The notes under the pieces are model-generated. The model was not told the DNA's origin. It saw only the letters and a list, made by a program, of their open reading frames with translations, and searched no databases. 23,868 nt of DNA from an uncultured Acetatifactor sp. (GTDB taxonomy: Bacteria > Bacillota > Clostridia > Lachnospirales > Lachnospiraceae): assembly GCA_947631715.1 (NCBI GenBank), contig CANRMK010000003.1, positions 1 to 23,868 on the forward strand, written 5' to 3'. Positions 7,736 through 16,501 of this stretch are shown piece after piece; positions within the stretch are counted from its first letter, which is position 1; each line of letters begins with the position of its first letter. A program made the position numbers and the translations under genes.

Positions 7736-9628
7736 ATGAAAAAAGGAAAACGTCCCATTGGGAAGATCCTGACGGCTCTCATTGTCGCTTTCTTTTATCT
7801 GCCGATCCTTTATATGATCATATTTTCCTTTAATGACGGGAGATCCCTGACAAGCTTTACGGGCTTTTCTCTGCGCTGGTATAAGCGTATGCTGGAATCC
7901 AGAACAATGATGGAAGCCCTGTACACCACATTTTCTGTCGCTCTGATCGCGACCTTTATCTCAACGGTGGTGGGCACGATTTCAGCGATCGGTCTCAGCA
8001 AATCGAGGAAAGCGATCCGCAACCTTATGGAACAGGTGGACAATCTGCCCATGATGAATCCGGAGATCGTAACAGCCATCGGATTTATGCTCCTGTTCAT
8101 CACTTTCCGGGTGGACAAAGGGTATCTGACGATGCTGCTGGCCCATATCGCGTTCTGTATCCCCTATGTGATCTTATCTGTCATGCCGAAGATCCGTTCC
8201 CTGGATCCGAACATTGCGGATGCGGCCATGGATCTGGGGGCAACGCCCTGGCAGGCTATGACAAAGGTCATCATACCGCAGATCACGCCGGGGATCCTGG
8301 CCGGCGCGCTGATCGCGTTTACCATGTCTGTGGACGATTTTATTATTTCTTATTTTGCCGCAGGCGGCGGGGTGAAGAACTTAAGCATGGTAGTCTATAC
8401 CATGAGCAAGCGCGTCAATCCCAGCATCAATGCGGCCTCTACTCTGATGGTCGCAATTATTACCATTGTGCTGATCCTGGTAAACGTGATACCCATTGCG
8501 GCGGCAAAGCGCAGGACGTCGTATGAAATAAAGAAGAAAAAGGCGCTGATCCCGGCAGTGGCAGCCCTGGCGGCAGCAGCGGCCTTGGTGGTCTTCCTCC
8601 ATGCCGGAAGCGGTGCGGGCGGGCGGCCTTTTGAGGGGCAGACCCTGCATTTTTATACCTGGGGAGAGTACACGGGCGAAAATATCATAAACGATTTTGA
8701 AGAGGAAACGGGCGCCAAGGTGGTGCTGGAAACCTTTGATTCCAACGAGCAGATGTATATCAAGGTCGCGAACGGGGAGTCATACGACATTCTGGTGCCC
8801 AGCGATTATATGATACAGAGGCTGATCCAGGAGGGGTATCTGCAGAAGCTGGATCCGTCCAAAATAACCGGTCTGGAAAACCTGGTGGATTCCGTAAAAA
8901 ATCTCCCCTATGACCCGGGAAATGAGTATTCCGTGCCTTATTTCTGGGGGACCGTGGGCATCGTCTATGATAAGACAAAGGTGGATATGGAAGACCTGGA
9001 GAGAGAGGGCTTCAATATCTTTCTGGATGAAAAATACCGGGGAGATATTTATCTGTATGATTCCGAGCGGGACAGCTTTATGATGGCGCTCAAGGCTCTG
9101 GGCTATTCCATGAATACGGAGGATATGGACGAGATCCAGGCGGCCTATGAATGGCTGATACAGTGTGTGCAGACCATGGATCCTGAGATCGTGACGGACG
9201 AGATCATTGACAATATGGCCCAGGGGCGGAAAGCCCTGGGGCTGATCTATTCGGGAGATGCCACTTATGTCATGTCCGAAAATGAGGACATGGGATTCTA
9301 TCTTCCGGAGACGGGAACGAATATCTGGTCCGATGCCATGGTCATTCCGGCTAATGCGGAAAATCCGGAGCTGGCCCATGCATTTATCAATTACGCCTGC
9401 GAGTATGAGGGCGCTTATGACAACTCGAGCTTTGTCGGGTATACTTCGGCGAACGAAGAAGTGATGGAGGTGCTGTCCGGCGAGGGCGGCGATTTCGAGG
9501 GGATCAACGCTTATCTGCCGAGAACGGACAACGATATGGACGAGGTGTTCGAATATAACGAAAATACCAGGAAAGAGATCAGCAACCTGTGGAGTCGTGT
9601 CAAGATTGCGGCAAGCAATGCGGATTAG
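7736..9628 (+). CDS. potCD: Fused polyamine permease and binding protein PotCD
   Basis: A 630-residue fusion. Residues 1 to about 260 are a PotC permease with six membrane segments and an EAA loop (DAAMDLGATPWQAM). A cytoplasmic basic stretch (KRRTSYEIKKKK) is followed by a seventh membrane segment at about 270-291, and then a complete PotD-type binding protein from about 298 to the end, which begins LHFYTWGEY. The charge pattern places the binding domain outside the cell, tethered to its permease instead of being a free lipoprotein. The Trp-x-Asp of the polyamine pocket is kept (NIWSDAMVIPANA), while some acidic or aromatic pocket residues of E. coli PotD appear substituted (for example Tyr in LIYSGDA), so specificity may differ. 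The start at 7736 has GGAGG 5 nt upstream; an in-frame ATG at 7724 overlaps this site. Last gene of the operon; no clear terminator follows. Confidence 0.92.
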   Translation: MKKGKRPIGKILTALIVAFFYLPILYMIIFSFNDGRSLTSFTGFSLRWYKRMLESRTMMEALYTTFSVALIATFISTVVGTISAIGLSKSRKAIRNLMEQVDNLPMMNPEIVTAIGFMLLFITFRVDKGYLTMLLAHIAFCIPYVILSVMPKIRSLDPNIADAAMDLGATPWQAMTKVIIPQITPGILAGALIAFTMSVDDFIISYFAAGGGVKNLSMVVYTMSKRVNPSINAASTLMVAIITIVLILVNVIPIAAAKRRTSYEIKKKKALIPAVAALAAAAALVVFLHAGSGAGGRPFEGQTLHFYTWGEYTGENIINDFEEETGAKVVLETFDSNEQMYIKVANGESYDILVPSDYMIQRLIQEGYLQKLDPSKITGLENLVDSVKNLPYDPGNEYSVPYFWGTVGIVYDKTKVDMEDLEREGFNIFLDEKYRGDIYLYDSERDSFMMALKALGYSMNTEDMDEIQAAYEWLIQCVQTMDPEIVTDEIIDNMAQGRKALGLIYSGDATYVMSENEDMGFYLPETGTNIWSDAMVIPANAENPELAHAFINYACEYEGAYDNSSFVGYTSANEEVMEVLSGEGGDFEGINAYLPRTDNDMDEVFEYNENTRKEISNLWSRVKIAASNAD

Positions 9629-9679
9629 CGGATGAAACCGGGTCTTCCCACATAATCCCAACAATCTTTCCGATTCCCC

Positions 9680-9706
9680 TAAAGTTATTTCAAGATCGGC
9701 CGATAA
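9680..9706 (+). promoter_or_regulatory. SigD (sigma-28) promoter of the flgM-csrA unit
   Basis: TAAA (9680-9683), exactly 15 bp, then GCCGATAA (9699-9706). This matches the flagellar sigma consensus TAAA-N15-GCCGATAA at every position. It lies 51 bp after potCD and 90 bp before flgM, so the anti-sigma factor is expressed under the sigma it inhibits. Confidence 0.92.
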
Positions 9707-9781
9707 AAATAGTGAGGAATGAAAAGACTATGATGTTAAATGCCATGATGGCAGCGGCTGAACAGCCATAGTGACTTTAGG

Positions 9782-9795
9782 AAGGAGGGATCCTT
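9782..9795 (+). promoter_or_regulatory. Small hairpin over the flgM ribosome binding site
   Basis: AAGGA (9782-9786) and TCCTT (9791-9795) can pair around a GGGA loop directly before the flgM ATG at 9797, hiding part of the GAAGGAGG ribosome binding site. A GGA in a loop over a ribosome binding site is the layout of CsrA targets, and csrA is in this same unit. The stem is only 5 bp, so the regulatory role is a guess. Confidence 0.35.
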
Positions 9796-9796
9796 A

Positions 9797-10072
9797 ATGC
9801 GTATCGAAGCATACAGCCAGATACAGCAGATGTATCAGACAAAGAAAGTGAACAAGGCTCAGCAGAAAGGCGGCGTTTCCCACTCCGATCAGGTGCAGAT
9901 CAGCAGTCTCGGAAAAGATTTCCAGACGGCTAAGGCTGCGGTAGCGGCAAGCCCTGATGTGAGGGAGGAGCTGACTGCGCCGATCAAGGCCAGAGTACAG
10001 AATGGCACTTATCAGGTGAGCAACAGCGCCTTTGCCGATAAATTGCTGCAGAAGTATGAGGAAATGAGGTAA
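9797..10072 (+). CDS. flgM: Anti-sigma-28 factor FlgM
   Basis: A 91-residue protein with the FlgM pattern: a flexible N-terminal half, then DQVQISSLGKDF and the C-terminal SigD-binding part, with DVREELTAPIKARVQNGTYQV and ADKLLQKYEE. It holds SigD inactive until the hook is complete and is then exported or inactivated. The start has GAAGGAGG 8 nt upstream. It is the first gene after the consensus SigD promoter, giving a negative feedback loop, and is 7 bp before flgN. Confidence 0.93.
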   Translation: MRIEAYSQIQQMYQTKKVNKAQQKGGVSHSDQVQISSLGKDFQTAKAAVAASPDVREELTAPIKARVQNGTYQVSNSAFADKLLQKYEEMR

Positions 10073-10079
10073 GAGTCCC

Positions 10080-10598
10080 GTGGCGAGCCTGATGGAGAAT
10101 CTGTTGGAGGTGCTTGACAGAGAGAGCGCCGAATATGAGGGGCTTTTAGAATTATCTCAGAGGAAGACGCCGCTGATCGTCGGCGGAGATCTGGAAAATT
10201 TACAGAAAATCACGGATGATGAACAGAACATAGTCAGCAGGATCCACAATCTGGAGAAGAAGAGACTGGAGGTGACTGCTGACATCGCCAATGTGTTGAA
10301 CAGGGATGTTGAGACATTGAAGCTCTCGAATATGATCGAGATGATGGCCGGGAGGCACCAGGAGCAGGCAAGGCTGGCGGAGGCTCATGACAGGCTGAGC
10401 AGTGCCGTCCATGCTTTGCAGAAAATCAATGAGCAGAACAGGGAACTGCTGACAAATGCGCTTGAGATGGTGGAATTCGAAATGAACCTGATGCAGTCCA
10501 TGAGGGCGGCGCCGGAGACGGCGAATTACACGAAAAGCGCGTACAGCGCCGGAGATATCATGGGCGCCGAAAGCGGAAGATTCGATGCAAAGCAGTGA
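10080..10598 (+). CDS. flgN: FlgN-family export chaperone
   Basis: A 172-residue, largely helical protein (heptad-like leucines throughout) matching the FlgN family, which binds the hook-filament junction proteins FlgK and FlgL and brings them to the flagellar export gate. Its place between flgM and flgK is the classical one. The GTG at 10080 is taken as start, with GAGGTAAGAG of the flgM tail as ribosome binding site. An ATG at 10092 (MENLLEVL) is an alternative but has a poor site. The C-terminal 25 residues are polar and probably disordered. Confidence 0.85.
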   Translation: MASLMENLLEVLDRESAEYEGLLELSQRKTPLIVGGDLENLQKITDDEQNIVSRIHNLEKKRLEVTADIANVLNRDVETLKLSNMIEMMAGRHQEQARLAEAHDRLSSAVHALQKINEQNRELLTNALEMVEFEMNLMQSMRAAPETANYTKSAYSAGDIMGAESGRFDAKQ

Positions 10599-10635
10599 CT
10601 TGGGATTGTCCTTGTGAAATGTTGAGGTGATTGTT

Positions 10636-12390
10636 ATGCCGTTAATGGGCAGCTTGTATGTAGGAGCATCCGGATTACAGAACAGTCAGAATGCGCTGAA
10701 CTCTACAGCGCATAATCTTTCTAATATGGACACCGTGGGCTACACCCGGCAGCAGGTACAGCTGGCGGCGCGTTCTTATGTGACGCTTTCTGTGGACCCG
10801 AAAGCCGTCAATAACAAGCAGGTAGGCCTTGGCGTCAATTTTTCCCGCATCAAACAGGTGAGAGATTATTTCCTGGATAAGACATACCGCAAGGAATCGG
10901 GGCGCAGTATGTTCTATGAGGTGTCTACCCAGGTCATGGAGGAAGTGGAGAGCCAGCTGGGAGAGATGAACGGAGAGGCTTTCCAGTCTACCATATCGGA
11001 TTTCTGGACGTCTATCCAGGAGCTTGCAAAGGATCCCTGCAGCTCTGTGACGCAGGGGCTTCTGGTGCAGAGGGCATCGGAGTTCATTCTGCGGGCGGAA
11101 TCCGTATATAACGGCCTTTCTTCCTATCAGGACAATCTGAACACTCAGATCAAGACACAGGTGGATAAGATCAACAAATACGGAAAACAGATCCTGGAGC
11201 TGAACGACCGGATCCGGGCCATTGAGGCAGGCGGGATCGAGCATACCAACGATTTAAGAGACGCCAGGAACCAGCTCCTTGACGAACTGTCCGAGCTGGC
11301 GGATATCCGTTATGATGAAGACCGCATGGGCAACGTCTGGGTGCAGATCGAGGGCGTGGATTTTGTGAAAGGCCCTACCTGCTATGAGATTGGCCTCGAC
11401 GTGGATCCGTCCACCGGCTTCTATACGCCGTTCTGGCCTCAGAATGCAGAGTACCGTATCCTGGAGGACGGTACAAAGGACTATATCATAGACGGCGCAG
11501 AGGTCTTTAACCTGAACAGAGAGATCTCCTCCGATCTGAATACGGATATCGGAGGTTTGAAATCCATGCTGTTGGCCCGCGGGGACCACAGGGCCAACTA
11601 CACGGATATAGAGGGAAATTACGACAATGTCAGCCAGTCGATCCTGATGAACGTACAGGCCGAGTTCGACCAGCTGATCCACGGAGTGGTGACGAAAGTC
11701 AATGATATCCTGGCGGAGGCGGCAGGACGGGTGACGGGAGATTTGACCCTAAATGACGGCACGGTCCTGAAAGGGGTACGGTATTGCAGATCGGATCCAG
11801 ACGGCTATCTGCGGATGAGCGACGGCAGCCCCATTCAGCTGTTCTCCAAAGCCACTACAGAGGGATACACAAAGGTAAAGGCAAAGGTTTTCGATGAGAA
11901 CGGAAATGATACAGGGGAATATGCCGAATACTGGGTCTATAACGAGGAGGATCCCAGCCAGATCAACACCCTTTACACCACCGGCAACCTGATGATCCAC
12001 CCTGAGCTGATGCAGAGCCCGTCCATGCTGGGCTTCAGAAAGCCTGACGGGAAAGAGGACACTGCGGTGGCGGAAGCCTTGAAAGAGGCTTTTGAGGAGG
12101 AAGAGTACACTCTGAACCCCAATGTGAAGAAAAGGACTAATTTTGTGGATTATTATGAGGATCTGGTGAACCAGATCGCCAATTCCGGCTGGGTACAGCG
12201 CAGCATTTACGAAAACCAGACGGCCACCGTGGAGAATATCAGCGATGCCAGAGAGCAGGTGATAGGCGTTTCTGATGACGAGGAGCTGTCCAATATGATC
12301 AAGTTCCAGAACGCGTACAATGCTTCCAGCCGTTATATCAATGTGATCAGTGAGATGCTGGAGCATATCATCAATACGCTGGGCGTATGA
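10636..12390 (+). CDS. flgK: Flagellar hook-associated protein 1 FlgK (first copy)
   Basis: This 584-residue secreted axial protein is the first junction ring between hook and filament. The N-terminal D0/D1 helix is clear (SLYVGASGLQNSQNALN, then AHNLSNMDTVGYTRQQV), as is the C-terminal one (DDEELSNMIKFQNAYNASSRYINVISEMLEHIINTLGV, starting near residue 547). The middle holds variable surface domains and is slightly longer than in many homologues. The ATG at 10636 is chosen: TGAGGTGA lies 5 nt upstream, whereas an in-frame GTG at 10627 overlaps that site. It is followed after 25 bp by a second, diverged flgK. Confidence 0.93.
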   Translation: MPLMGSLYVGASGLQNSQNALNSTAHNLSNMDTVGYTRQQVQLAARSYVTLSVDPKAVNNKQVGLGVNFSRIKQVRDYFLDKTYRKESGRSMFYEVSTQVMEEVESQLGEMNGEAFQSTISDFWTSIQELAKDPCSSVTQGLLVQRASEFILRAESVYNGLSSYQDNLNTQIKTQVDKINKYGKQILELNDRIRAIEAGGIEHTNDLRDARNQLLDELSELADIRYDEDRMGNVWVQIEGVDFVKGPTCYEIGLDVDPSTGFYTPFWPQNAEYRILEDGTKDYIIDGAEVFNLNREISSDLNTDIGGLKSMLLARGDHRANYTDIEGNYDNVSQSILMNVQAEFDQLIHGVVTKVNDILAEAAGRVTGDLTLNDGTVLKGVRYCRSDPDGYLRMSDGSPIQLFSKATTEGYTKVKAKVFDENGNDTGEYAEYWVYNEEDPSQINTLYTTGNLMIHPELMQSPSMLGFRKPDGKEDTAVAEALKEAFEEEEYTLNPNVKKRTNFVDYYEDLVNQIANSGWVQRSIYENQTATVENISDAREQVIGVSDDEELSNMIKFQNAYNASSRYINVISEMLEHIINTLGV

Positions 12391-12415
12391 GAGACCGGAA
12401 AGGAGGCGTGAAAAA

Positions 12416-14692
12416 ATGCCCTCAACTTTTTTTGGACTGACAATCGCATATTCAGGGCTTTTAAATGCCAATGCGGCTCAGAATACCACTGCCAACAACA
12501 TTGCCAATAAGGACACAGAGGGGTACAGCCGCCAGCAGGTAAAGCAGCAGGCAGCCAACGCCCTGAGAGTATTTCAGACCTACGGCTGTGCCGGCGCCGG
12601 CGTGGAGACTCTGGCCATAGAACAGATCCGGGATCAGTTTTACGATTATCGCTTCTGGAACAACAATGCCAGGGTGGGCGAGTACAGCGAGAAGCAGTAC
12701 TACATGACAATGATCGAGGATTACTTCGATGATTCCTCTTCCTTTCCCGGGTTTAAGAGCATTTTTGACCAGATGATGGTCACCGGCCTGGAGGAGCTGA
12801 TGAAGAACCCCAACGATGCCACGGCGAAGAGCCAGTTCGTGGGATATGCCTCCTCCCTGGCGGATTATTTCAACAATCTGGCCGGCAACATGACGAAGCT
12901 CCAGAAGGACGTCAACCAGGAGCTGAAGTTAAAGGTAGAAGAGCTTAACTCTCTGGCCGGGGAGATCGCAACTCTGAACAAGCAGATCAACACCATCGAA
13001 CTCACCGGCGTCAAGGCAAACGAGCTCAGGGACCGCAGGGCTCTGCTGATCGACCAGCTCTCCCAGATCGTGGACGTGGAGGTAAAGGAAACGCCCGTTT
13101 ACGATACCAACAATTCGGAGCGGGAGACCGGCGCCAATCGCTATATGGTGAAGATAGCGGGCGGGCAGATCCTTGTGGACGGCAGCGAATACAATCAGCT
13201 GGAGTGCGTGGCAAGAGAAGACTATGAGAAAGTGAACCAGACGGACATCGACGGGCTTTATGATGTGTACTGGGAGAACGGACAGAAATTCAACCTCTAC
13301 AACGCGGCCATGGGCGGAGCGCTGAAAGGCCTTGTGGAGATGCGTGACGGAAATAACAGCGAGAACTTTTTCGGGCTGATCACCGGCACGGGCACCACTG
13401 ACGGCGGAAGCCGCGATACGGTCACGATCCAGGTGGGTAAGGATTATCTGGCGGACCTGAATAAGTGCAACCTGTCCGAGAGAGGGATCATCAACCTGGG
13501 AAATCAGGAATTCTATTATGATTCCTGGGAATACACCATTTCCTATGACGACGACGGGAATCCGGTCTACAGCTATACGTTTACGCTCTCCGCAGATCAG
13601 GAATTAAATCCCAGGCGCCTGACCAATGACAGAGTGGGAAAGAACGCCAGCACGGGGGCAAGCCTGGACTATCAGGGAATCCCTTATTATATGAGCCAGA
13701 TGAACGAGTGGCTGAGGACATTTTCCCAGAAGCTCAACGATATCCTTGAAAGCGGGTTTACGTCGGACGGAAGCGGCGGCGTAAAGCTCTTTACGGCGGA
13801 TCATGCTACAGACAGCGAACAGTTCGACTTCCCGGACGGGAGCCGTTACGATAAGTTTTACGGCAGGACCAGGGAGGAGGCTTTTGAACTTCTGAAAAAG
13901 GAGAAATACGAGGAGCTGTATTCCGAAAAATATCTGGCTGCCTGGAACCGGTCCTATGAAAACGCTTCCAAGGAGGCCGATCCCGGTAAGATAGATGAGT
14001 TTAAAGAAAAACTTACCCAGGAATACCTGGCGGCCCACCCGGGGACGGTGGCTGCGGCGATTCCCCAGGAAGAACAGGTTAAGATTCAGGAGCAGGCCGA
14101 GAAGCAGGCTAAGGATTTCGTGATTGAGGAGGCTCAGAAAGCGGCTGACAAATACGCCATGGAGCAGATGAAAGACGAGACAGTCATAAGCCAGCTGGAG
14201 CAGGACGCAGAGGATGCCGCGGAGGCGGCGATGCAGAACAATTCCATTACTGTTGGTTCCGATGATGACAGCTTCTTCCAGATGACAGCCATGAATTTCA
14301 GCATTCTGGCGGCTATGGTGAACAATCCGGATCTTCTGGCAAACCGCTATGCCCAGAGCGACGGGGTGGAGCAGAATGACCTGCTGGAGGACTTAAGGCT
14401 TCTTGTGACGGACAAGAACAGAATGAGCTTTCGAGGCTGTTCCGCATCGGAGTTTCTCCAGTGCGTGCTGTCGGACGTGGCGCTGAACGCCCAGAGGGCC
14501 AACACTTTCTACCAGAGCTTCAGCGATATCTCCGGGACCATCGATGTCCAGAGAATGTCGATTTCCGGAGTGGATGAGGACGAGGAGGCAGTGAACCTTG
14601 TAAAATACCAGAACGGCTACAATCTGGCCAGCCGGATGATCCAGACGCTGACCGAGATGTATGACAGGCTGATACTGGAGACAGGAGTCTGA
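12416..14692 (+). CDS. flgK: Second FlgK-like hook-associated protein with charged helical insertion
   Basis: A 758-residue paralogue of the preceding gene. Both D0/D1 ends are kept: ATG at 12416 gives STFFGLTIAYSGLLNANAAQ and ANNIANKDTEGYSRQQV, and the C terminus has EEAVNLVKYQNGYNLASRMIQ. It is about 170 residues longer than the first FlgK. Much of the excess is a highly charged, helical stretch at about residues 478-608, rich in Glu, Lys, Gln and Ala, that looks like coiled coil and sits before the C-terminal D1 helix. AAAGGAGG lies 9 nt before the start; an upstream in-frame ATG at 12350 lies inside the first flgK and is rejected. It may form part of a mixed junction or a second junction ring (inference). 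Confidence 0.9.
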   Translation: MPSTFFGLTIAYSGLLNANAAQNTTANNIANKDTEGYSRQQVKQQAANALRVFQTYGCAGAGVETLAIEQIRDQFYDYRFWNNNARVGEYSEKQYYMTMIEDYFDDSSSFPGFKSIFDQMMVTGLEELMKNPNDATAKSQFVGYASSLADYFNNLAGNMTKLQKDVNQELKLKVEELNSLAGEIATLNKQINTIELTGVKANELRDRRALLIDQLSQIVDVEVKETPVYDTNNSERETGANRYMVKIAGGQILVDGSEYNQLECVAREDYEKVNQTDIDGLYDVYWENGQKFNLYNAAMGGALKGLVEMRDGNNSENFFGLITGTGTTDGGSRDTVTIQVGKDYLADLNKCNLSERGIINLGNQEFYYDSWEYTISYDDDGNPVYSYTFTLSADQELNPRRLTNDRVGKNASTGASLDYQGIPYYMSQMNEWLRTFSQKLNDILESGFTSDGSGGVKLFTADHATDSEQFDFPDGSRYDKFYGRTREEAFELLKKEKYEELYSEKYLAAWNRSYENASKEADPGKIDEFKEKLTQEYLAAHPGTVAAAIPQEEQVKIQEQAEKQAKDFVIEEAQKAADKYAMEQMKDETVISQLEQDAEDAAEAAMQNNSITVGSDDDSFFQMTAMNFSILAAMVNNPDLLANRYAQSDGVEQNDLLEDLRLLVTDKNRMSFRGCSASEFLQCVLSDVALNAQRANTFYQSFSDISGTIDVQRMSISGVDEDEEAVNLVKYQNGYNLASRMIQTLTEMYDRLILETGV

Positions 14693-14779
14693 GGAAAAGG
14701 GAGTTTCCAAGGCAGGCAGCGTAGGGATACGGGAACAATATCTGTTATGGCTGTGAAAACGGCGGAAATGTGAGGAAAC

Positions 14780-16381
14780 ATGAGAATAACGAACAAGATC
14801 ATTCAGAGAAACAACCTCTCCAACATCAATGTCAACAAGCTCAATGAGGATAAGCTGAGCACCCAGCACTCCACCCAGAAAAAGGTGAACCGTCCCTCCG
14901 ACGATCCCGTGGTGGCGATCCGTGCATTGAGGCTGCGCAGCAGCGTGACGGAGGTGACACAGTACTACAGCAAGAATATCCCGGACGCCCAGAGCTGGCT
15001 GGAGGTGACGGAGGACGCACTGGTGAATCTCACAGAGGTGTTAAAGAGCCTGATCTCCAAGTGCAATAAGGGCTCCAACAGTTACCTTGAGACGGAAGAC
15101 CGCCAGATCATTCTGGAGGAGATGAAATCTCTGGCAGATGAGATCTATGCCACCGGCGATGCGGATTATGCCGGCAGATATGTCTTTACCGGATACCGCA
15201 CCGATACCTCCTTGAGCTTTACGGAGGAAGAGAATAAATATTATGATATTGTGGAGCAGCTCGGCACGGACTCTGTGGACACCGTCACAAAGGTGGATAC
15301 TGACAGGCTGCTGGATATCAACTCCAGCAATTTTATGGAGGACGATGTGAATGTGGTGGAGCAGGACGTGGACTCCGTGACATGCCACCGTATCCGGCTG
15401 GCTTATAACGACTGTGTGGGAGACGGGGAAGCAGCGCCGTCCATTACGATCAGGCGCCGTGCTATGGATGCCGACGGCGTTACGCCCAAGGTAGATGAGA
15501 ACGGCAAGCCCGTCTATGAGGAGGTCACTTTTAAGGCCCAGGTGAAGCATTCTTATGAGAATCCCTATGCGGAAGCCTCCGGGACGGACCACGAGAATGC
15601 GCTGATCTTTGTGCCTGAGACAGGGGAGCTTTTGATGGGCGATGCGATCTATGATCAGGTGATGTCCGTACAGGATGATCCGGCTACTGTGGCTGACGAG
15701 GGTGAAATCCGCGTGAGGTATCAGAAAGAGCACTGGGAGAAAGGGGACCTGCGCCCGGAGCATTATTTTGCATGTACGGCATACCCCGGCGATCCTGAGA
15801 AAGAGCTGAAATACAATGAGGATTATCTCACGGATGACCCGGAACGCCAGAATATTGAATATGATGTGGGATTTAACCAGAGGATCCGCATTAACTCCAC
15901 GGCGGACGAGTGCTTCCAGCATGGGATCGGCAGGGAAGTGGACGATATTGTAACGGCTATGCAGGATGTGATGGATCTGGAGAAGATCAGGTCTACTCTC
16001 ACAGGACTGATCAGCGAGAATGAGGGAAATGAGGAAGCGATAGCACGCCTTACCACTCAGCTGGATTCGGTGGATAAGGCGCTGACCCTGGCCAAGGAGA
16101 AAGAGCAGAGCCTGTTCGAGGCGGGGATTACTGCGTTCCAGGGATATATGGACGATGCGAACCTGTGCATTACGAACTGCGGTACCAGAAGCAGCAAGCT
16201 CTCCCTGGTGGAGAACCGCATGAAGACCCAGAAGACTACCTTTGAGACTCTTAAGAGCACGAACGAGGATGTGGATATCGCAGAGGTGGAGATCCAGCTG
16301 GAGAGCGCGACTCAGACCTATACGGCCGCTCTGCTGGCTACGGGCAAGGTGATGCAGAGCACGCTCTTAAACTACATCTGA
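14780..16381 (+). CDS. flgL: Flagellar hook-associated protein 3 FlgL, enlarged
   Basis: A 533-residue protein where many FlgL proteins have about 300. The N terminus is typical (MRITNKIIQRNNLSNIN, then RPSDDPVVAIRALRLRSSV and AQSWLEVTEDAL), with GYVFTGYRT-like strand nearby (YAGRYVFTGYRTDT). The C-terminal helix (VDIAEVEIQLESATQTYTA, ATGKVMQSTLLNYI) completes the D0/D1 core. The extra length is a beta-rich surface domain at about 150-380. The protein has seven cysteines, unusual for an exported flagellar axial protein. It forms the second junction ring onto which flagellin assembles. The start has GTGAGGAAAC just upstream; 87 bp separate it from the second flgK. Confidence 0.9.
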   Translation: MRITNKIIQRNNLSNINVNKLNEDKLSTQHSTQKKVNRPSDDPVVAIRALRLRSSVTEVTQYYSKNIPDAQSWLEVTEDALVNLTEVLKSLISKCNKGSNSYLETEDRQIILEEMKSLADEIYATGDADYAGRYVFTGYRTDTSLSFTEEENKYYDIVEQLGTDSVDTVTKVDTDRLLDINSSNFMEDDVNVVEQDVDSVTCHRIRLAYNDCVGDGEAAPSITIRRRAMDADGVTPKVDENGKPVYEEVTFKAQVKHSYENPYAEASGTDHENALIFVPETGELLMGDAIYDQVMSVQDDPATVADEGEIRVRYQKEHWEKGDLRPEHYFACTAYPGDPEKELKYNEDYLTDDPERQNIEYDVGFNQRIRINSTADECFQHGIGREVDDIVTAMQDVMDLEKIRSTLTGLISENEGNEEAIARLTTQLDSVDKALTLAKEKEQSLFEAGITAFQGYMDDANLCITNCGTRSSKLSLVENRMKTQKTTFETLKSTNEDVDIAEVEIQLESATQTYTAALLATGKVMQSTLLNYI

Positions 16382-16501
16382 CGCCGGGGGCAGGGGAACC
16401 GGTAAGCCGGCCTGGGGAGCGGGCTCATGACAGTCCCGGCTGTCCATGGGTATAAAAAGACCGGAAAGATACACAATATACGGAAAGGCATGGTGCAAAT
16501 T

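Noticed and set aside
8780..9664. Minus-strand open frame of 294 codons across the PotD part of potCD
   Set aside because: It mirrors the potCD coding sequence, lacks a ribosome binding site and family features; open antisense frames are expected in genes of this codon usage.
9730..9771. Short open frame (MMLNAMMAAAEQP) before flgM as a leader peptide
   Set aside because: It has no good ribosome binding site and no regulatory codon run; it is more likely untranslated leader sequence.
10034..10041. GCCGATAA inside flgM, identical to a SigD -10 box
   Set aside because: No TAAA lies 15 bp upstream (GGTG is there instead), and the bases encode conserved FlgM residues.
11749..12471. Minus-strand open frame of 240 codons over the flgK junction
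   Set aside because: It is antisense to two well-supported flgK genes and has no recognisable product.
16382..16501. GC-rich 120-bp gap between flgL and fliW as a terminator or small RNA
   Set aside because: Short inverted repeats such as CCGG-TAAG-CCGG are present, but no T-tract or promoter follows, so fliW-csrA is probably cotranscribed with flgL.
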